Of a stretch of DNA of 64,000 nucleotides, positions 52,001 through 63,700 are shown one piece after another. Location of the stretch: positions 8,397,983 to 8,461,982 of the forward strand of contig NC_019859.2 in assembly GCF_002234675.1 (NCBI RefSeq), written 5' to 3'. The position numbers were made by a program, and so were the translations under genes. Under the pieces are notes generated by a model. The model had not been told where the DNA came from. It made no database searches and was given only the letters and a program-made list of their open reading frames with translations. Origin of the DNA: Oryzias latipes. Taxonomy: Eukaryota > Chordata > Actinopteri > Beloniformes > Adrianichthyidae. Numbering within the stretch: position 1 is the first letter of the stretch; each line of letters starts with the position of its first letter.

Positions 52001-55000
52001 AGAAACCAAAAGACTTGGTATTAGGAAAAAAGTAATTCTATTTGTCTGACCATTCTTGCTTTAATACCTTTTTTAACACATTCTTTTTTTTCTTTATTGC
52101 AAGTTACTTAAGTTATAAATTGACCGATCAGATGCCCTAATAAAAGGACGCGGTTTCATGTTTGAGACGTCTGATTGACAGATTATCCTGAGTCCGCTCT
52201 CAAGTGGTAGAGGGGGTGTGGCCTCCCAACCAACCCACTCCAGATTAGTGGGAGTGGTTGCCATAGAAACGCTGACTCAGACCATTTTGGGCCAATCACT
52301 GCGTATGGAGAACATCTGGCTCCAACAGATTTATGTCGACTGAATTGCCTCTCTTTGGTTGGAGCCAGAAGTATTCTGGGGTGACATCACACTCACTCAG
52401 TCCAGGTCTCATACAGTCAACAGTTTTTCCCTATTTCTGTTTCAGTTGTTTCCTGTCAGGCTGAGGCTTTCCTGCTTCACCTTCTGGACTTTGGGGTGCC
52501 ACAGGGCTCCATAACCACACCCCTTTACTTTTGAAAGTATTCTGACATAGTTTGAGTGATTTGTGAATCCAGAACTCATCTGAAGGTGGATTATTTTAAA
52601 GAGAGAGCAGAAAGATGCTTTAAGACGCAGCAGCAGCACATGTCTGATTAAAATTCAGACTCCAATTCCCTTCAACTTCAAAGAGTCAAATGATCTTCAA
52701 CATTTATCTGAGTTTCTTCTCAGTTATGTGAAGAACTGATAACCAGAAACTTTTCTTGTTTAATCATTTGAATCCCTGCTGCTCTCGTTTGCTTTTCTTC
52801 CTCATCTGTTTGTGTTTCTGTCGTTTGAAAAACATCTTTTTATGCCCAAACCCAGAAGATAAGGTGTTTGTTTCTGTTTGGACACAGCTCTGCAGAAATG
52901 ATTTTTTTTTTTCCCTTTTTTGACTCTAATGAATGTCTGTTTCCTCCCACACCAACCCCCCACCCCCCACCCCGGTTTCCAGTTCATCGTGGAGTGTCAT
53001 GGCAACACGCTGCTGCCTCAGTTCCTGGGCATGTACAGGCTAACGGTGGACGGCGTGGAGACGTACATGGTGGTGACCCGGAATGTATTCAGCCATCGGC
53101 TCACTGTGCACCGCAAGTACGACCTGAAGGTGGGAGATTTATTTATAGAAACAGAACTTCAACCTCTTAATATTTTGCTGACACTTACTTCGATCTAAAA
53201 AAAAACGTATTTCAATCTTATGTTAGGTTCTCAACTGCAAAAAGTGATTTATTTGAATTTGCAGCTTTGGAATGGATTCCATTCCACCAAAAGCTGTCAT
53301 TATGAGCAACTCCTCTTAATTGTGTGGTTTCAAATTTGCTTCCCCAAAAAAATCAGCAATGATTGTCTTTTGTAGGAAATAATCATCAGGATCCACTTTG
53401 TTCATCTACAGATGGGATTTTTGCTTTTCTGTTCCTGAAGCCAAAAAAACATCCTCTGAAGCAAATAAATGGGAAATCTTCATTAAACCCAAAAATGTCA
53501 AAAAGAAAAAAAAAAGTTGCAGCCTACCAAAATGAAAAGAGAAAAAGTCAATTCATCTTATCATGATGTTACCATGGTAACCACAATATAAACAATTACT
53601 TTTGTAAAGCGCTGGCTTGTGTCATAGTGCGACACTGCAACAGAATGCTGAAATGCATTTTTACGAATCAACTCAAATCTCTCGAGACGATTGGATCTTT
53701 TTCAGAATGAGCTTTGGTTGGTTGCTATGGAAAATTTAAAAATCTAGTTTATTGTAGCGACATGAAAACAAAAAGGCACATTCATCCCAGGAAGACATAA
53801 AAAAAGTTGTATGGTTGCTACGGACCACGAGCATTTCTGCTAAACTCCCGTTTGAGACGTCAGACCAACGGGGGGTGTGGCCTAAGTCTCCCGTTCGTGA
53901 TGTCAGACCGACGGGGGCGTCAAAGCTGCTGCAGCTTCATGGTTTTCGGCTACGACTGCTTTTAACTTCAGTTTGTAAAAAAATTCTAAATCAAAGCAGC
54001 TGATTCGTTTCAGCCTTTTGTCCTTTCAAAATAAAACCGTCCTGCACCCATGAGGCTGTGCACCAGGGGCCACTTTCACATCTTTGTTTTCCTACTTTTA
54101 GGGATCGACCGTCTCCAGGGAGGCCAGCGACAAGGAAAAGGTGGGTTTTATTTCTGTGCGACAACAACTGCTGACACCCCGGGACAGAAATAACCCCCCC
54201 CTCCGACCCAAGCCAGCTCATCAAATGGCAGCTAAATTAGGCTGGAAGACGACGTGCTCTCTCTAATTGGAGTTTTTCTTTTTTCCGTTTTAGTTTGAAA
54301 GCTGGCATCAAAATAATCTGTTGTGTTGATTTATTGCTGTATTTTTCTGCTAAATCTCCTCTTCAGGCGAAAGAACTTCCCACTTTTAAAGACAATGACT
54401 TCCTGAATGAAGGCCAGAAGCTGCAGATTGGAGACGACAACAAGAAGTACTTTTTGGAGAAGTTAAAACGAGATGTGGAGGTGAGGAATAAAATGCATTT
54501 TGGACGTGTGTGTTTGTGCGTGTTTGTGTGCGTTTGTGTGTGTTTGTGCGTGTTTGTGTGCGTTTGTGTGTGTTTGTGCGTTTGTGTGTGTTTGTGCGTG
54601 TTTGTGTGCTTCGTTCTCCTGAATCTTTAAACTGAATGTCGGTGTTTGCAGATTTATCTTTACTAAAATAATGCTTCAGTCACTTTCTTGATAAAGGTTC
54701 AAAATGGTTGAAGCCCTGGATTTGTTGAACATTTTTGTTGAGTTTCATAAAGTTGTGAAAAAGTTTGTAACGAGGAAAATCCCAAAATATCAAAGGGGAA
54801 GTCGACATTTGAACCGACTTCCCATCAACACTCGAACTGATGGAGTTTCCTGTTTTTCTTTTGTAATCGTTCCTAAAAGTCAGGTCTGTGTTTGAAATGT
54901 GAAAATGCTTCCCCGGTTGTCATGGTTACATGGTGCGTGGCCGGAGTCTTCAGACATGGCCGAATCCATTTGGACTTGGTGAAATCCCTCTGGATTCTTG

Positions 55001-56959
55001 TGCTCAGTTCTTGGCCACGCTGAAGATCATGGACTACAGCCTGCTGGTGGGGATCCACGACGTGGAGCGCGCCGAGCAGGAGGAGATGGACGTGGAAGGG
55101 ACGGGGGAGGAGGAGGAGTACGAGAACGACGGCATGGGCGGAGGCGCGCTGACGGGCTCCTTCGGCACGCCCCCCGACAGTCCGGGAAACCCCCTCAACT
55201 GCGGCGGGTTCTTCGGCCCCGGGGAGTTTGACCCCTCCGTGGACGTTTACGCAATCAAGAGCCGCGACGGTGAGCGCCGCCAGTCTGTCCCGCGGAACCC
55301 CGCCCCCTCCAGCCAGGAAGGAGGGGTTCCAAAGGTCATTAAAGCTGAGCTGCCGTTCTGGTTCCAGGTGCTGTGAAGAAGGAGGTTTACTTCATGGCGA
55401 TCATTGACATCCTCACACACTACGACGCTAAGAAAAAAGCTGCACATGCTGCCAAAACTGTGAAACACGGGGTGAGTGTTTGCTGAGGAAACCTGTTAAA
55501 ACCATTTCCATGTCCGTTTTCGTTCCAACTGTCATTGAAGCGTGACACTATGCCCACGCCGTACGCCGTTTGTGCGTCAAATCAGAGCACGGTGAGCTTC
55601 ACTCTCCACTGCAGGAGTCTGAATCCCGGCGCTTTCAGCGGAACCTCTGTCCACCGGTGGCCCCGCCCCGTTTGATGACCTGCTGTCAGTCTGAGGGGGG
55701 AAAAAGAAGACTTTTCAGTATTGTGTCGATGCAAATAGGAAAAGTGTTTCAAAGTTCGGGAGGAGAACGATCCGATTCTGCCGTGTTGGTTTTAGACTCC
55801 GCCCACTGATCATCAGTGGCACTGCAGGACCTCTGATGTCGTCTGTACGTTGACTTAACAACACGTTCAGGGTGAACGTAGCCCAACGCCAGGCTGTGGA
55901 TCGATTCCCAGATCAAAGCAGGATTCTTGATATTTTATTACGTCTTTTTATATATATTTGTCTTTTTAGTGGATGAATGAAAATAACGTATTTCTATCAT
56001 CAATGTATCTCCATCATGGATTGTCTGTTATCATGGATAACAGACAATCAGATCAACAAAACATCAGAAAGATAAACAGATTATTGGGAAAAATGCTATT
56101 TGTCAGTAAAAACGACAAACTAAAATAATAACGATAATATATTTAATTATGTTTTATCGCCCAATGCTAAAAGCGTACGACAATAACAGGACAGAAAAAC
56201 AAACAGAATAGAACAAAGTCCATATAAACTGAACCTATTGAGGTGTAAAATCAGGATATTTTTGTTTTTTGTTTTTACTGACAAGAAACAAGAACAAAGA
56301 GTTTGATGCTGAGATTGTCAGTAAGTTTAGATTTAATGTTGAAATCTTCACTTTTCATTTTGTTTGTCTGTCTTTCCAAACCAAAATGCAAACTTGGATC
56401 AGAAAAAAAAACCTGTTCCAAATTTCCTGAATGTTTTTAGCCTGATTGTAGAATATTAGCAGCTGAAAGCCGAGAGCGCAAACCGCTACACCAGAGGGCC
56501 GTCCTCATATGAACCCCCAAAAAATTATGGAATAAAATAAATAAATGTTTGTATTTTATGTTTTTTTTGTTACGTTTTTGCTGTGAAGAAACTAGAAAAT
56601 AGGAGATTAGTGGCAAAATGAAATGTGTTGAAAGTAATAATATGTTTGTTATTGAAACGAAATTCTCGTCTTTTTAGTCTTTATTGTGTTTTTTGTGTCG
56701 TATCTTTTCCTCCAAACGGACTAAAATAATTCAAAAATATATTTTCCTGAAGGTTTTGTCTCAAAGTTTGAATTTGAACCGGAGTGTAGAGAGTTTAAGC
56801 CTTTTGTTTTATAGAATATTAGCAGCTGTCCGGTTTTCTATGGTTTGAAGAAACAAACGTTTTGTCTTTTTTTTTCAGGCGGGGGCCGAGATCTCCACGG
56901 TGAATCCAGAGCAGTACTCCAAACGGTTCTACGAGTTCATGTCCAACATCTTGTCTTAA
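46024..56959 (+). CDS. pip4k2b: Phosphatidylinositol-5-phosphate 4-kinase type 2 beta
   Basis: Ten in-phase exons: 46024-46167, 50298-50395, 51146-51242, 51327-51479, 52983-53129, 54102-54140, 54367-54480, 55008-55269, 55368-55471, 56879-56959 (412 aa, near the human 416). The enzyme makes PI(4,5)P2 from PI5P. Visible parts: N-terminal [23 protein letters not shown]-site lysine K145 ([11 protein letters not shown]); the TRNVF motif at 196-200, the GTP-sensing element of the beta isoform; the catalytic loop at 271-282 ([12 protein letters not shown]); an acidic insert ([18 protein letters not shown]); IID at 363-365 in the DFG position; and an activation loop [14 protein letters not shown] with Ala, as in type II kinases, where type I has Glu. 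No break is seen. PIP4K2A and PIP4K2C are the alternatives; TRNVF, the MSANCTSA start and synteny favour beta. Confidence 0.96.
47090..47440. repeat. Dispersed repeat in pip4k2b intron 1
   Basis: GTAAGCTAGCAGGAGAGAGT and CGGAGAGCTCTCAGTTAAA (47235-47282), then CCCACAACTCAGAGGTGAAT, match 43045-43155 in the same order. The rest of intron 1 (46168-50297) shows no exon or element I can name. Confidence 0.45.
50447..50471. repeat. (CCCT)n microsatellite
   Basis: Six CCCT units just downstream of pip4k2b exon 2, within the intron. Confidence 0.9.
52195..52430. repeat. Dispersed repeat in pip4k2b intron 4
   Basis: GTGTGGCCTCCCAACCAACC, GACTCAGACCATTTTGGGCC, CCAGAAGTATTCTGGGGTGA and CACTCACTCAGTCCAGGTCT occur in the same order, with divergence, at 36385-36560. 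It looks like an old copy of a non-coding family. Ends are not defined. Confidence 0.5.
54505..54610. repeat. TTTGTGYG-type tandem repeat, pip4k2b intron 7
   Basis: Higher-order repeats of TTTGTGTGCG, TTTGTGTGTG and TTTGTGCGTG immediately after exon 7. Frames through it are artefacts. Confidence 0.85.
56019..56049. repeat. Short perfect hairpin, pip4k2b intron 9
   Basis: GATTGTCTGTTATC and GATAACAGACAATC are exact complements separated by ATG. The stem is short for a microRNA precursor and I see no extension. Confidence 0.7.
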
Positions 56960-57660
56960 ACTCATCTTCCAGTCGTAGGTCTGCCTAACCCCCCAACCGT
57001 CAGTGTAGGTCCAACCCCCCCACGCCCAGCTCCGACCCGGCGGGACGGGTCCGTCACACCTGTTACACTCCTCCTTCTCCTCGTTTCTCTTCGCACCGGC
57101 ACGAAAACTGTCCCACTAATGCCTTGAAGGAGCTTCAGCACTTACCGGTCGGTGGGCGGAGAGTTTCGCCGCAGACGGTCGGGTTGCATGACTAAACTCC
57201 TCGACAGATTCCCTTCAGAAAGGAAAAAAAAAACAAAACCCACACCTACTTCTGACGAATTGGAGCAAACAGCGTAGAAACGACAGCAGTCTGAAAATGC
57301 ATGGCTGATGTGAACGCCAACATCCGAACCGCACAACCCGGAGCGCCGCCACCAGAAACACACAAAAAGACAAAAAAATCGGTGTTTGAATGTTACGTTG
57401 CCATATTTGTTTCTGAATATGTTTCAAATTTTAACCGTGAGCTTGGTGAAGGTCAAACTCTGGAAAAAACCACCAACCATCCACGTGAAAAAAGGGGAAT
57501 TCTGCAGCGAGTTCTTGTTTTATTACCATAAGGATCATTTTTATATCTTGTTTACATTAATGTAGCAATTTTGTGTTTGTATACAGTATTGTTTTGTTAC
57601 CGACAGACATTAGAAAAAAAGGTTACTTGAAAACGACTCATTGCATATTAAAGGGAGTTT
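56960..57660 (+). other. pip4k2b: pip4k2b 3' UTR with ATTAAA signal
   Basis: After TAA at 56957 the sequence is UTR-like and C-rich, then AT-rich. ATTAAA at 57647-57652 (TTGCATATTAAAGGGAG) is the best polyadenylation signal, about 690 nt after the stop. Confidence 0.5.
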
Positions 57661-58066
57661 TATCTTGCTTCTGTCACTGCTTTTGCTTTTGTGAATCTCC
57701 TCTTCCCTCCTGTTCTCGTTACGGATCCGTTTAAAGAAGCCGCTTGGCCTTGGTGATCCCAGAGGATCAGGAACGGATTCCTAAGGTTACAAATGGATCT
57801 TCCATCTCAAAACGGGACCAAAAAAAGCAAACAGACTGAATCAGTTCAGAGCCTGGAAGTCCCACTCTGATCCTCCTGTGATCCATTTTCCAATCCTTTC
57901 CAGTCGTCTTGTGATTCAGATTTTGCTGTTTTAACCCAAATTAAAAACAGTTTTGGCAGAGCAGCAGGAGTTTAGGAGAAATTCGCCTTTGACTGTTGGT
58001 ATGGAGCAACGCCGGCCCCGTTCCCCTCCCCGCTGTGGAGCAGAGCAGGGAGTTTATGGCCCATGC

Positions 58067-58069
<3 letters not shown>
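57661..58069. other. Intergenic, no gene seen
   Basis: Between the pip4k2b 3' end and the LINE poly(T). GGATC-containing words recur (57725-57890) but no repeat family or gene is recognised. Confidence 0.5.
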
Positions 58070-58097
<28 letters not shown>

Positions 58098-59572
58098 CTT
58101 CTTCTTTTTCTAACTTGTCCTGTCCAACAGCTGGGCAGACGGATGAGAGCTGAGGGCCTCTTGTGTTGGACATATTTTACTTTAACAAGAGGGGTTATTA
58201 ATCTTCAGACAAACCAAAGGTATGTCTGAATAAACCCCTTTTGTAATTGAGGCCAAACTTTATTAATTTCAATCATGTCTGAAAATCTTTGGTGTTGGAC
58301 CGGACGGAAAAGGAAAGAGGGGAAGAAGAGAGAGGGACGTTAGAGAGAGGGGGGGTAGGGGGTGATAATAGGAGGGGAAGGGGGATAAGACCATGAAGCA
58401 GCATAAAGCAACAAGTTTACTGGTTGTTAATCATTATGGTAAGGTTCAAATGTAGAAAAAAAAAAAAAAAAAGGGGCGGAGCCTGTCCACACACACACTC
58501 AAATGTTATAAACACACCTGCTAGCTGCAAAAATGTCCACCTGTCGACATGTACACAAAACAGATAGTGTTCACACGCATACTTATGCCTTAAAACCAAC
58601 TAGTGTGAAATATTTCAGTCATTCAGTCATGCAAACTGTTAGTGCAAAGGTGAGTTAACACCAGTGCTCAGGTGAGTGTTTATGTTCTTCTAAAATGGAT
58701 GGTGGAACGTGAAAAGGAGGGAGAGTGTCCAGCCATCCCCACCCCAAGACCCCCACCGCAGCAGCAGCGGCAGCCGGAATCCCCCCAACGCCACACGGGA
58801 ACAACCGCCGCCCGGGCGACCAAGCCCGCCACCCAGGCCAGGGCCAGCAGGGCCGCCGCAAGGCCCCCAGAGCCAGAGGCCAGGGACGGACGGAGGGAAA
58901 GAGAGCGCCGCCCCAGCCCAACCAGGAGAGCAGCCCCCGCGCCGGGAGAACCCAACGCAGGGCCCCACCGGAGAAGGACGCCCACAGCCCCAAACGAGCA
59001 CCCCACCACCACCCAGGAGTTCCGGGCATCCCCCCGCCCCAACCCCAGGTACGAGCCAGGACCCCCCAAGGGAGACCCGCTCCGCACTCCAGGCAGCCAC
59101 CCGCCCGGCCCACGGTTGGTCCAGGGAGGAGCGAGGCAGGGGCCCGCCGCCCCCGCCCAGGAGGGGGGAACCCCGGGGAAAAAAGAGGGCCCACAAGGGG
59201 TGTTGTAAATATGGCCCGACCAGGCTCGGCCACAGTTGGAAATTTGGCGGGGCCCAGCACTCGGGAGCAAGGACCAGAACCCACCCCCCAGGGACCAGAC
59301 ACCCCCGGCTCAGATGTAATGTGAACCCCCCCACCGCGCGGAGAGAGCACCGCCGGGCCCAGGAAGCCGGCACCCCGGGGACACGGCCGCCGCTGCAAAG
59401 GGGCCCGTACCCCCCACCAGGGAAGAGGCAGGGGACAGACGGACCCAGGTCCCACCTTCCTTGCAAAATGTGTGTGCGTGTATGTGTGTTTGAAAGGGTG
59501 TGTGTGTGCATGTGTATGTGTTTATGTTGGGATGTACATATTGAGGGGGGAGGGGTGTGTGTACTAAGGGGG

Positions 59573-59773
59573 GTGCGGTTAAAATTGGCGGGTAGGGCAC
59601 TAAGGGGACATCTCCTGATTACTCACAGTGACGTCCCCTCACCCTCCCCACCAAGGGGCCCTAAATGTCTAAGGTGCGGTTAAAATTGGCGGGTAGGGTG
59701 CTAGGAGGACATCCGCTGCTTGCTGGCAGTGATGTCCAAGCACCCCCCCTACCAAGGGCCCTACATGTCTGAG
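59573..59773 (-). repeat. Two tandem 100-bp units in the LINE 3' UTR
   Basis: On the plus strand GTGCGGTTAAAATTGGCGGG starts at 59573 and again at 59674. Each unit continues with TAGGG, GACATC, CAGTGAYGTCC and GGGCCCTA and ends near ATGTCTRAG; GTGCAAATAAAA at 59774 begins a partial third. Units are similar but not identical. Confidence 0.85.
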
Positions 59774-59965
59774 GTGCAAATAAAACCGAAAGAGGGGGGG
59801 CCCACTCCATACGGCAACCACAGGAGGGGGGCCACTGCCTAGTAAACCCCCCCCCCCAAGGCTCATCGCAGGCTAAACCCCCCACCCCCTCACCCTATTA
59901 TGAGGTTATATGAGGAAGGGGGTAAGTTGGGGACAGATGATAGACTGTCCCACGGTGGTCAAACA

Positions 59966-60750
59966 GCTGTCCCCCCCCCCCCCCCCCCCAGCAAGGGGGC
60001 CAGGCCCACCCAGCCCCGGGGCCCCACCCCCGGAGGCGCAGACACCCCAGGCCCAGCACCACCACCCCCACACAGAGAGAGAGGAGCCAGAAAGCGCCGG
60101 CCCCCCCCGGAGCAAGCCCAGGCCCCCACCCCCAAACGCCGGCCCTAGAAGAGCTTTGGTCAGGCCTCGACGGGACCGAGGCAGCCAACCGGCCGGGGAA
60201 ACCGCCGATGGCCTCAGCGGAGACCCCGACCCGTCAACCCCCCCTGCCCCGTACCAATAGTGGCCCCCCCCTCCCCCAGAATGCCCCCCCACAGGACAGG
60301 GCCGACAAGACCCCCACCCCACCCCCCCCCAGACCCCGCAGCCGAAGCGGATGACACCCAGAGCGACCGGGGGCCCCAAGAGGGTTGCCCCGTCCCGCCC
60401 CAGAGCCAGGGAAGGGCCGATCCCAGCCCCAGGTGTAGATGGGAAGCCCATCCAGCGCCGCTGGGCCCCCCCCCGAGCAGCGCCCCCCGCCAACCCCCCC
60501 CCAGCACAGGCAAAGGGACCACCCCCCCAAGCCAAGCCAGACCACCACCCCACCCCCCCACCACGCACCCCCACACCCAAGCCCAGAGGACCACGCAGCG
60601 CCCCAGGCCGCCCCACCCAGGCGCCGGACCCAACCCCCCGACCAACGGAGCCCCCACCACCCCCGGCCAGGCACCGGAGGCCCCGACCCCCACCCCGGCC
60701 CACGGCAGAAGGGCAAGGAGCAGCGACGACCATGCCCCCCCCACCCCCTA
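59966..60750 (-). repeat. G-run-rich segment of the LINE 3' UTR
   Basis: On the LINE sense strand this segment is packed with GGGG to G10 runs (C-runs on the plus strand, e.g. 59970-59990 and 60450-60560), immediately downstream of the ORF2 stop. Long open frames on both strands reflect the lack of A/T-rich stop codons and are not genes. Many G4 motifs are expected. The segment is also hard to sequence. Confidence 0.8.
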
Positions 60751-63700
60751 AGTCACGGAGTTAGCTATGGGAGACCAGAGAGACCGAATTCTTTCAAAGT
60801 TACTTGAACTTTGGGCTGACATTTTTTCCAAGCTGATATGATCAAGCAGCAGATTTCTGTGTTGACTTATATTTATATTTTTTTTGCTTTTCCAATTTAT
60901 TAAAATAGTTTTTTTAGCAATACAAAGAGTTATGAAAATGATAGAGCCTAATCCTCCTTCTACATCGATGGCACTCATGTCACCAAGCACACAAAGTGAC
61001 GGTGAAGCTGTGATTGAAACCTTAAGCCAGACTGATAGATCGGCACATACCTGCAGCCAGAGAGCCTGGACAGGCGTGCAGAACCATAGTGCATGCATGT
61101 AATTGTCGGGTAGATTACTGTCACAGTGCTGACAAATGTCTGAGTTACTGAGACCCATCTTGAACATCCTCTGTCCAGTGTAGTAAATTCTGTGAAGAGT
61201 TTTGAAATGGATTAGCTGCAGATTTGGACTTTTTGTCATTTTAAAGGTGTTTAGACAAAGTTCTGACCAAAAACTTTCATCTGTGCTGATGCTCAAATCC
61301 GCATCCCATCTTGTTGTCGGAAGTGAAATATTGTTATCTAAATTACATAAAAGTTTGTATATTTTGGAGAGAGCTTTATTCATTGAGAAATTGATCAGAG
61401 TGGTAACTACATCTGGTAGCTTTAAATCGTTGTCTCTGTATTTAAACTTTTTAGTAATAATTGATTTAAGTTGCTGATATTCCAAGAAGTTATATATTCC
61501 ATGTTTGTCTTGATGTTCCTGGGGAGTTATGAATCTTCTATCAATAATTATGTGCTCTAGTTGTTTTATGCCCCCTGCTTGCCAAGCTGGGAAGTGGATA
61601 ATTTTTTTGTTTATGAGGATGTCTGGGTTGTTCCAGATGGGTGTCATTTTGCACGGTTGAATTGATGATTTTGATATTTTGAGAAATTCCCACCAGGCTG
61701 TCAAAGTGGCATTTATATTAATACTTTTGAAACAATCCTGTTTTTTAACTATTTGACTAATAAATGGAAGATCTGACAGGTTGATCTTTCCACATAACGC
61801 CTGTTCCAAGTCTAACCATGAGTTGGTTTCTGGATTATTTTTTAACCATTTTAAGATGTATTGTAATCTATTTGCAAGAAAGTAATTGTGGAAGTTAGGT
61901 AATTCTAATCCTCCACAGCTTTTTGCAGATTTTAAAGTTTTTAGACTAATTCTTGCAGGTTTATTGTTCCATAGAAAGCTTGATATGGATGAGTCTAATG
62001 TTTTGGACCATTTTAATGGCGGTTGTGTGGGAATCATTGAGAAGAGATAATTAACTTTGGGTAAGATTTTCATTTTAACCGTGGCTACCTTGCCCATAAG
62101 GGACAAAGGCAGGTTGGTCCAGCGTGTTAGATCGTCCTGTATGTTTTTCAGTAATGGGGTGTAGTTTAGCTGCACCAGTTCTGATATTTTGGGGGAAAAA
62201 TAAATACCTAGATATTTTATATTGCCTGATTTAACTGGTATTGTGAGTCCTTGCTCCGCATTACTGTTCAGTGGTAATAAAACAGATTTATTCCAATTAA
62301 TGGAATAGTCTGATATAGAAGAGAATTCATTAATGATTGTTGCCGTTTCATTTACAGAATGTATATTACTTAAAAACAGTAATATGTCATCTGCATAGAG
62401 ACTAATTTTATGATGGCTGTGTTTGGTTTTAATTCCTTTAATACTCTCATTCTGTCTTATTGCTGCAGCTAGAGGCTCGATAAATATTGCAAAAAGAGAG
62501 GGGGAGAGTGGGCAACCCTGTCTAGTTCCTCTTCCAAGAAAAAACCTGTTGGAAGTCTGTTTATTAGTTCTAACTGATGCATTGGGGTTGTGATATAATA
62601 TTTTGATCCAATTGATGAATGATTCTCCAAACCCAAACTTATGGAGGGCAGCAATGAGGAACTTCCAATTTACTCTATCAAAGGCTTTTTCAGCATCCAG
62701 TGATAGTATAGTCATTTCCTGGTTTTTGATGGTGGCAAAGTCTATTATGTTAACGAGTCTGCGGACATTGTCATCCGAGTGTCTGCCTTTGATGAATCCA
62801 GTTTGATCAAAGTCAATTATGTGAGGAGTGACTTTTTCTATTCTCTGTGCTAGTGCTTTGCAGATAATTTTTACATCTGCATTAATTAAAGAAATGGGGC
62901 GATAGCTTGAAGGACTCGTGGGGTCTTTGTCTGGTTTTAGAAGAAGGATAATGTTGGCAGAGTTCATGTTAGGTGGTAGAGATTGGCTTTCATTGATAAA
63001 TTTTACCGTTTTATAAAACGTTGCTGCCAGTTGTTCCCAGAATTCCTTATAAAACTCTGCAGGAAAGCCGTCAGGCCCTGGTGCTTTACCATTAGGCATA
63101 AGTAACAGAGCTTCATGAAGCTCAGACAACGAGAGCGGAGAGTCTAAATTTGTGATTTGATCTTCGTTTAACTTGGGCAGGTTTATATTGTTGAGAAATG
63201 AGTTGATGCTTTGTTCTGATGGATTGATCTGTGGAGTGTATAAGTTTTGATAAAAGTCTTTAAACGCATTATTAATTTTTACCGGGTCATGGGTGACATT
63301 CCCTGTTTGGTCCATAATCGAAGTGATTGTTGATTTTTCTTTATTAATTTTAAGCTGATTAGCTAGAAATTTGCCAGATTTATTTGAGTTTTCATATCTT
63401 TCCAGTCGAAGCCTTTGTATCTGGAATTGTGTTTGTTTATTGATGATGTCATTTAACTGCAGCTTTAAATTTTTCAGGTCCCCCAGTATGTGTTCCTGTG
63501 CAGAAGCAGCATAAGCAGTCTCCAGAGTTTTTATTTTTTTTCTTGATTCTAATAAATCTGCTTTCTCCTTGCGTTTTTTATGCGTTGAATAAGAGATGAT
63601 TTTCCCTCTCATGACTGCTTTTGCTGCTTCCCAAAGAATACTTGGTGATATTTCAGAAGTATCGTTGAATTCTAAGAAGGTTGCCCACTCTTTTTTAAAG

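Noticed and set aside
56019..56049. microRNA precursor
   Set aside because: The stem is only 14 bp with a 3-nt loop and does not extend; known precursors need about 30 paired bases.
58655..60807. Many long open frames (100-320 codons) on both strands in a GC-rich block
   Set aside because: All are Pro/Gly/Arg-rich low-complexity translations caused by C/G runs with few stop codons. They overlap each other on both strands and lie in the 3' UTR of the LINE. No domain or codon signal is present.
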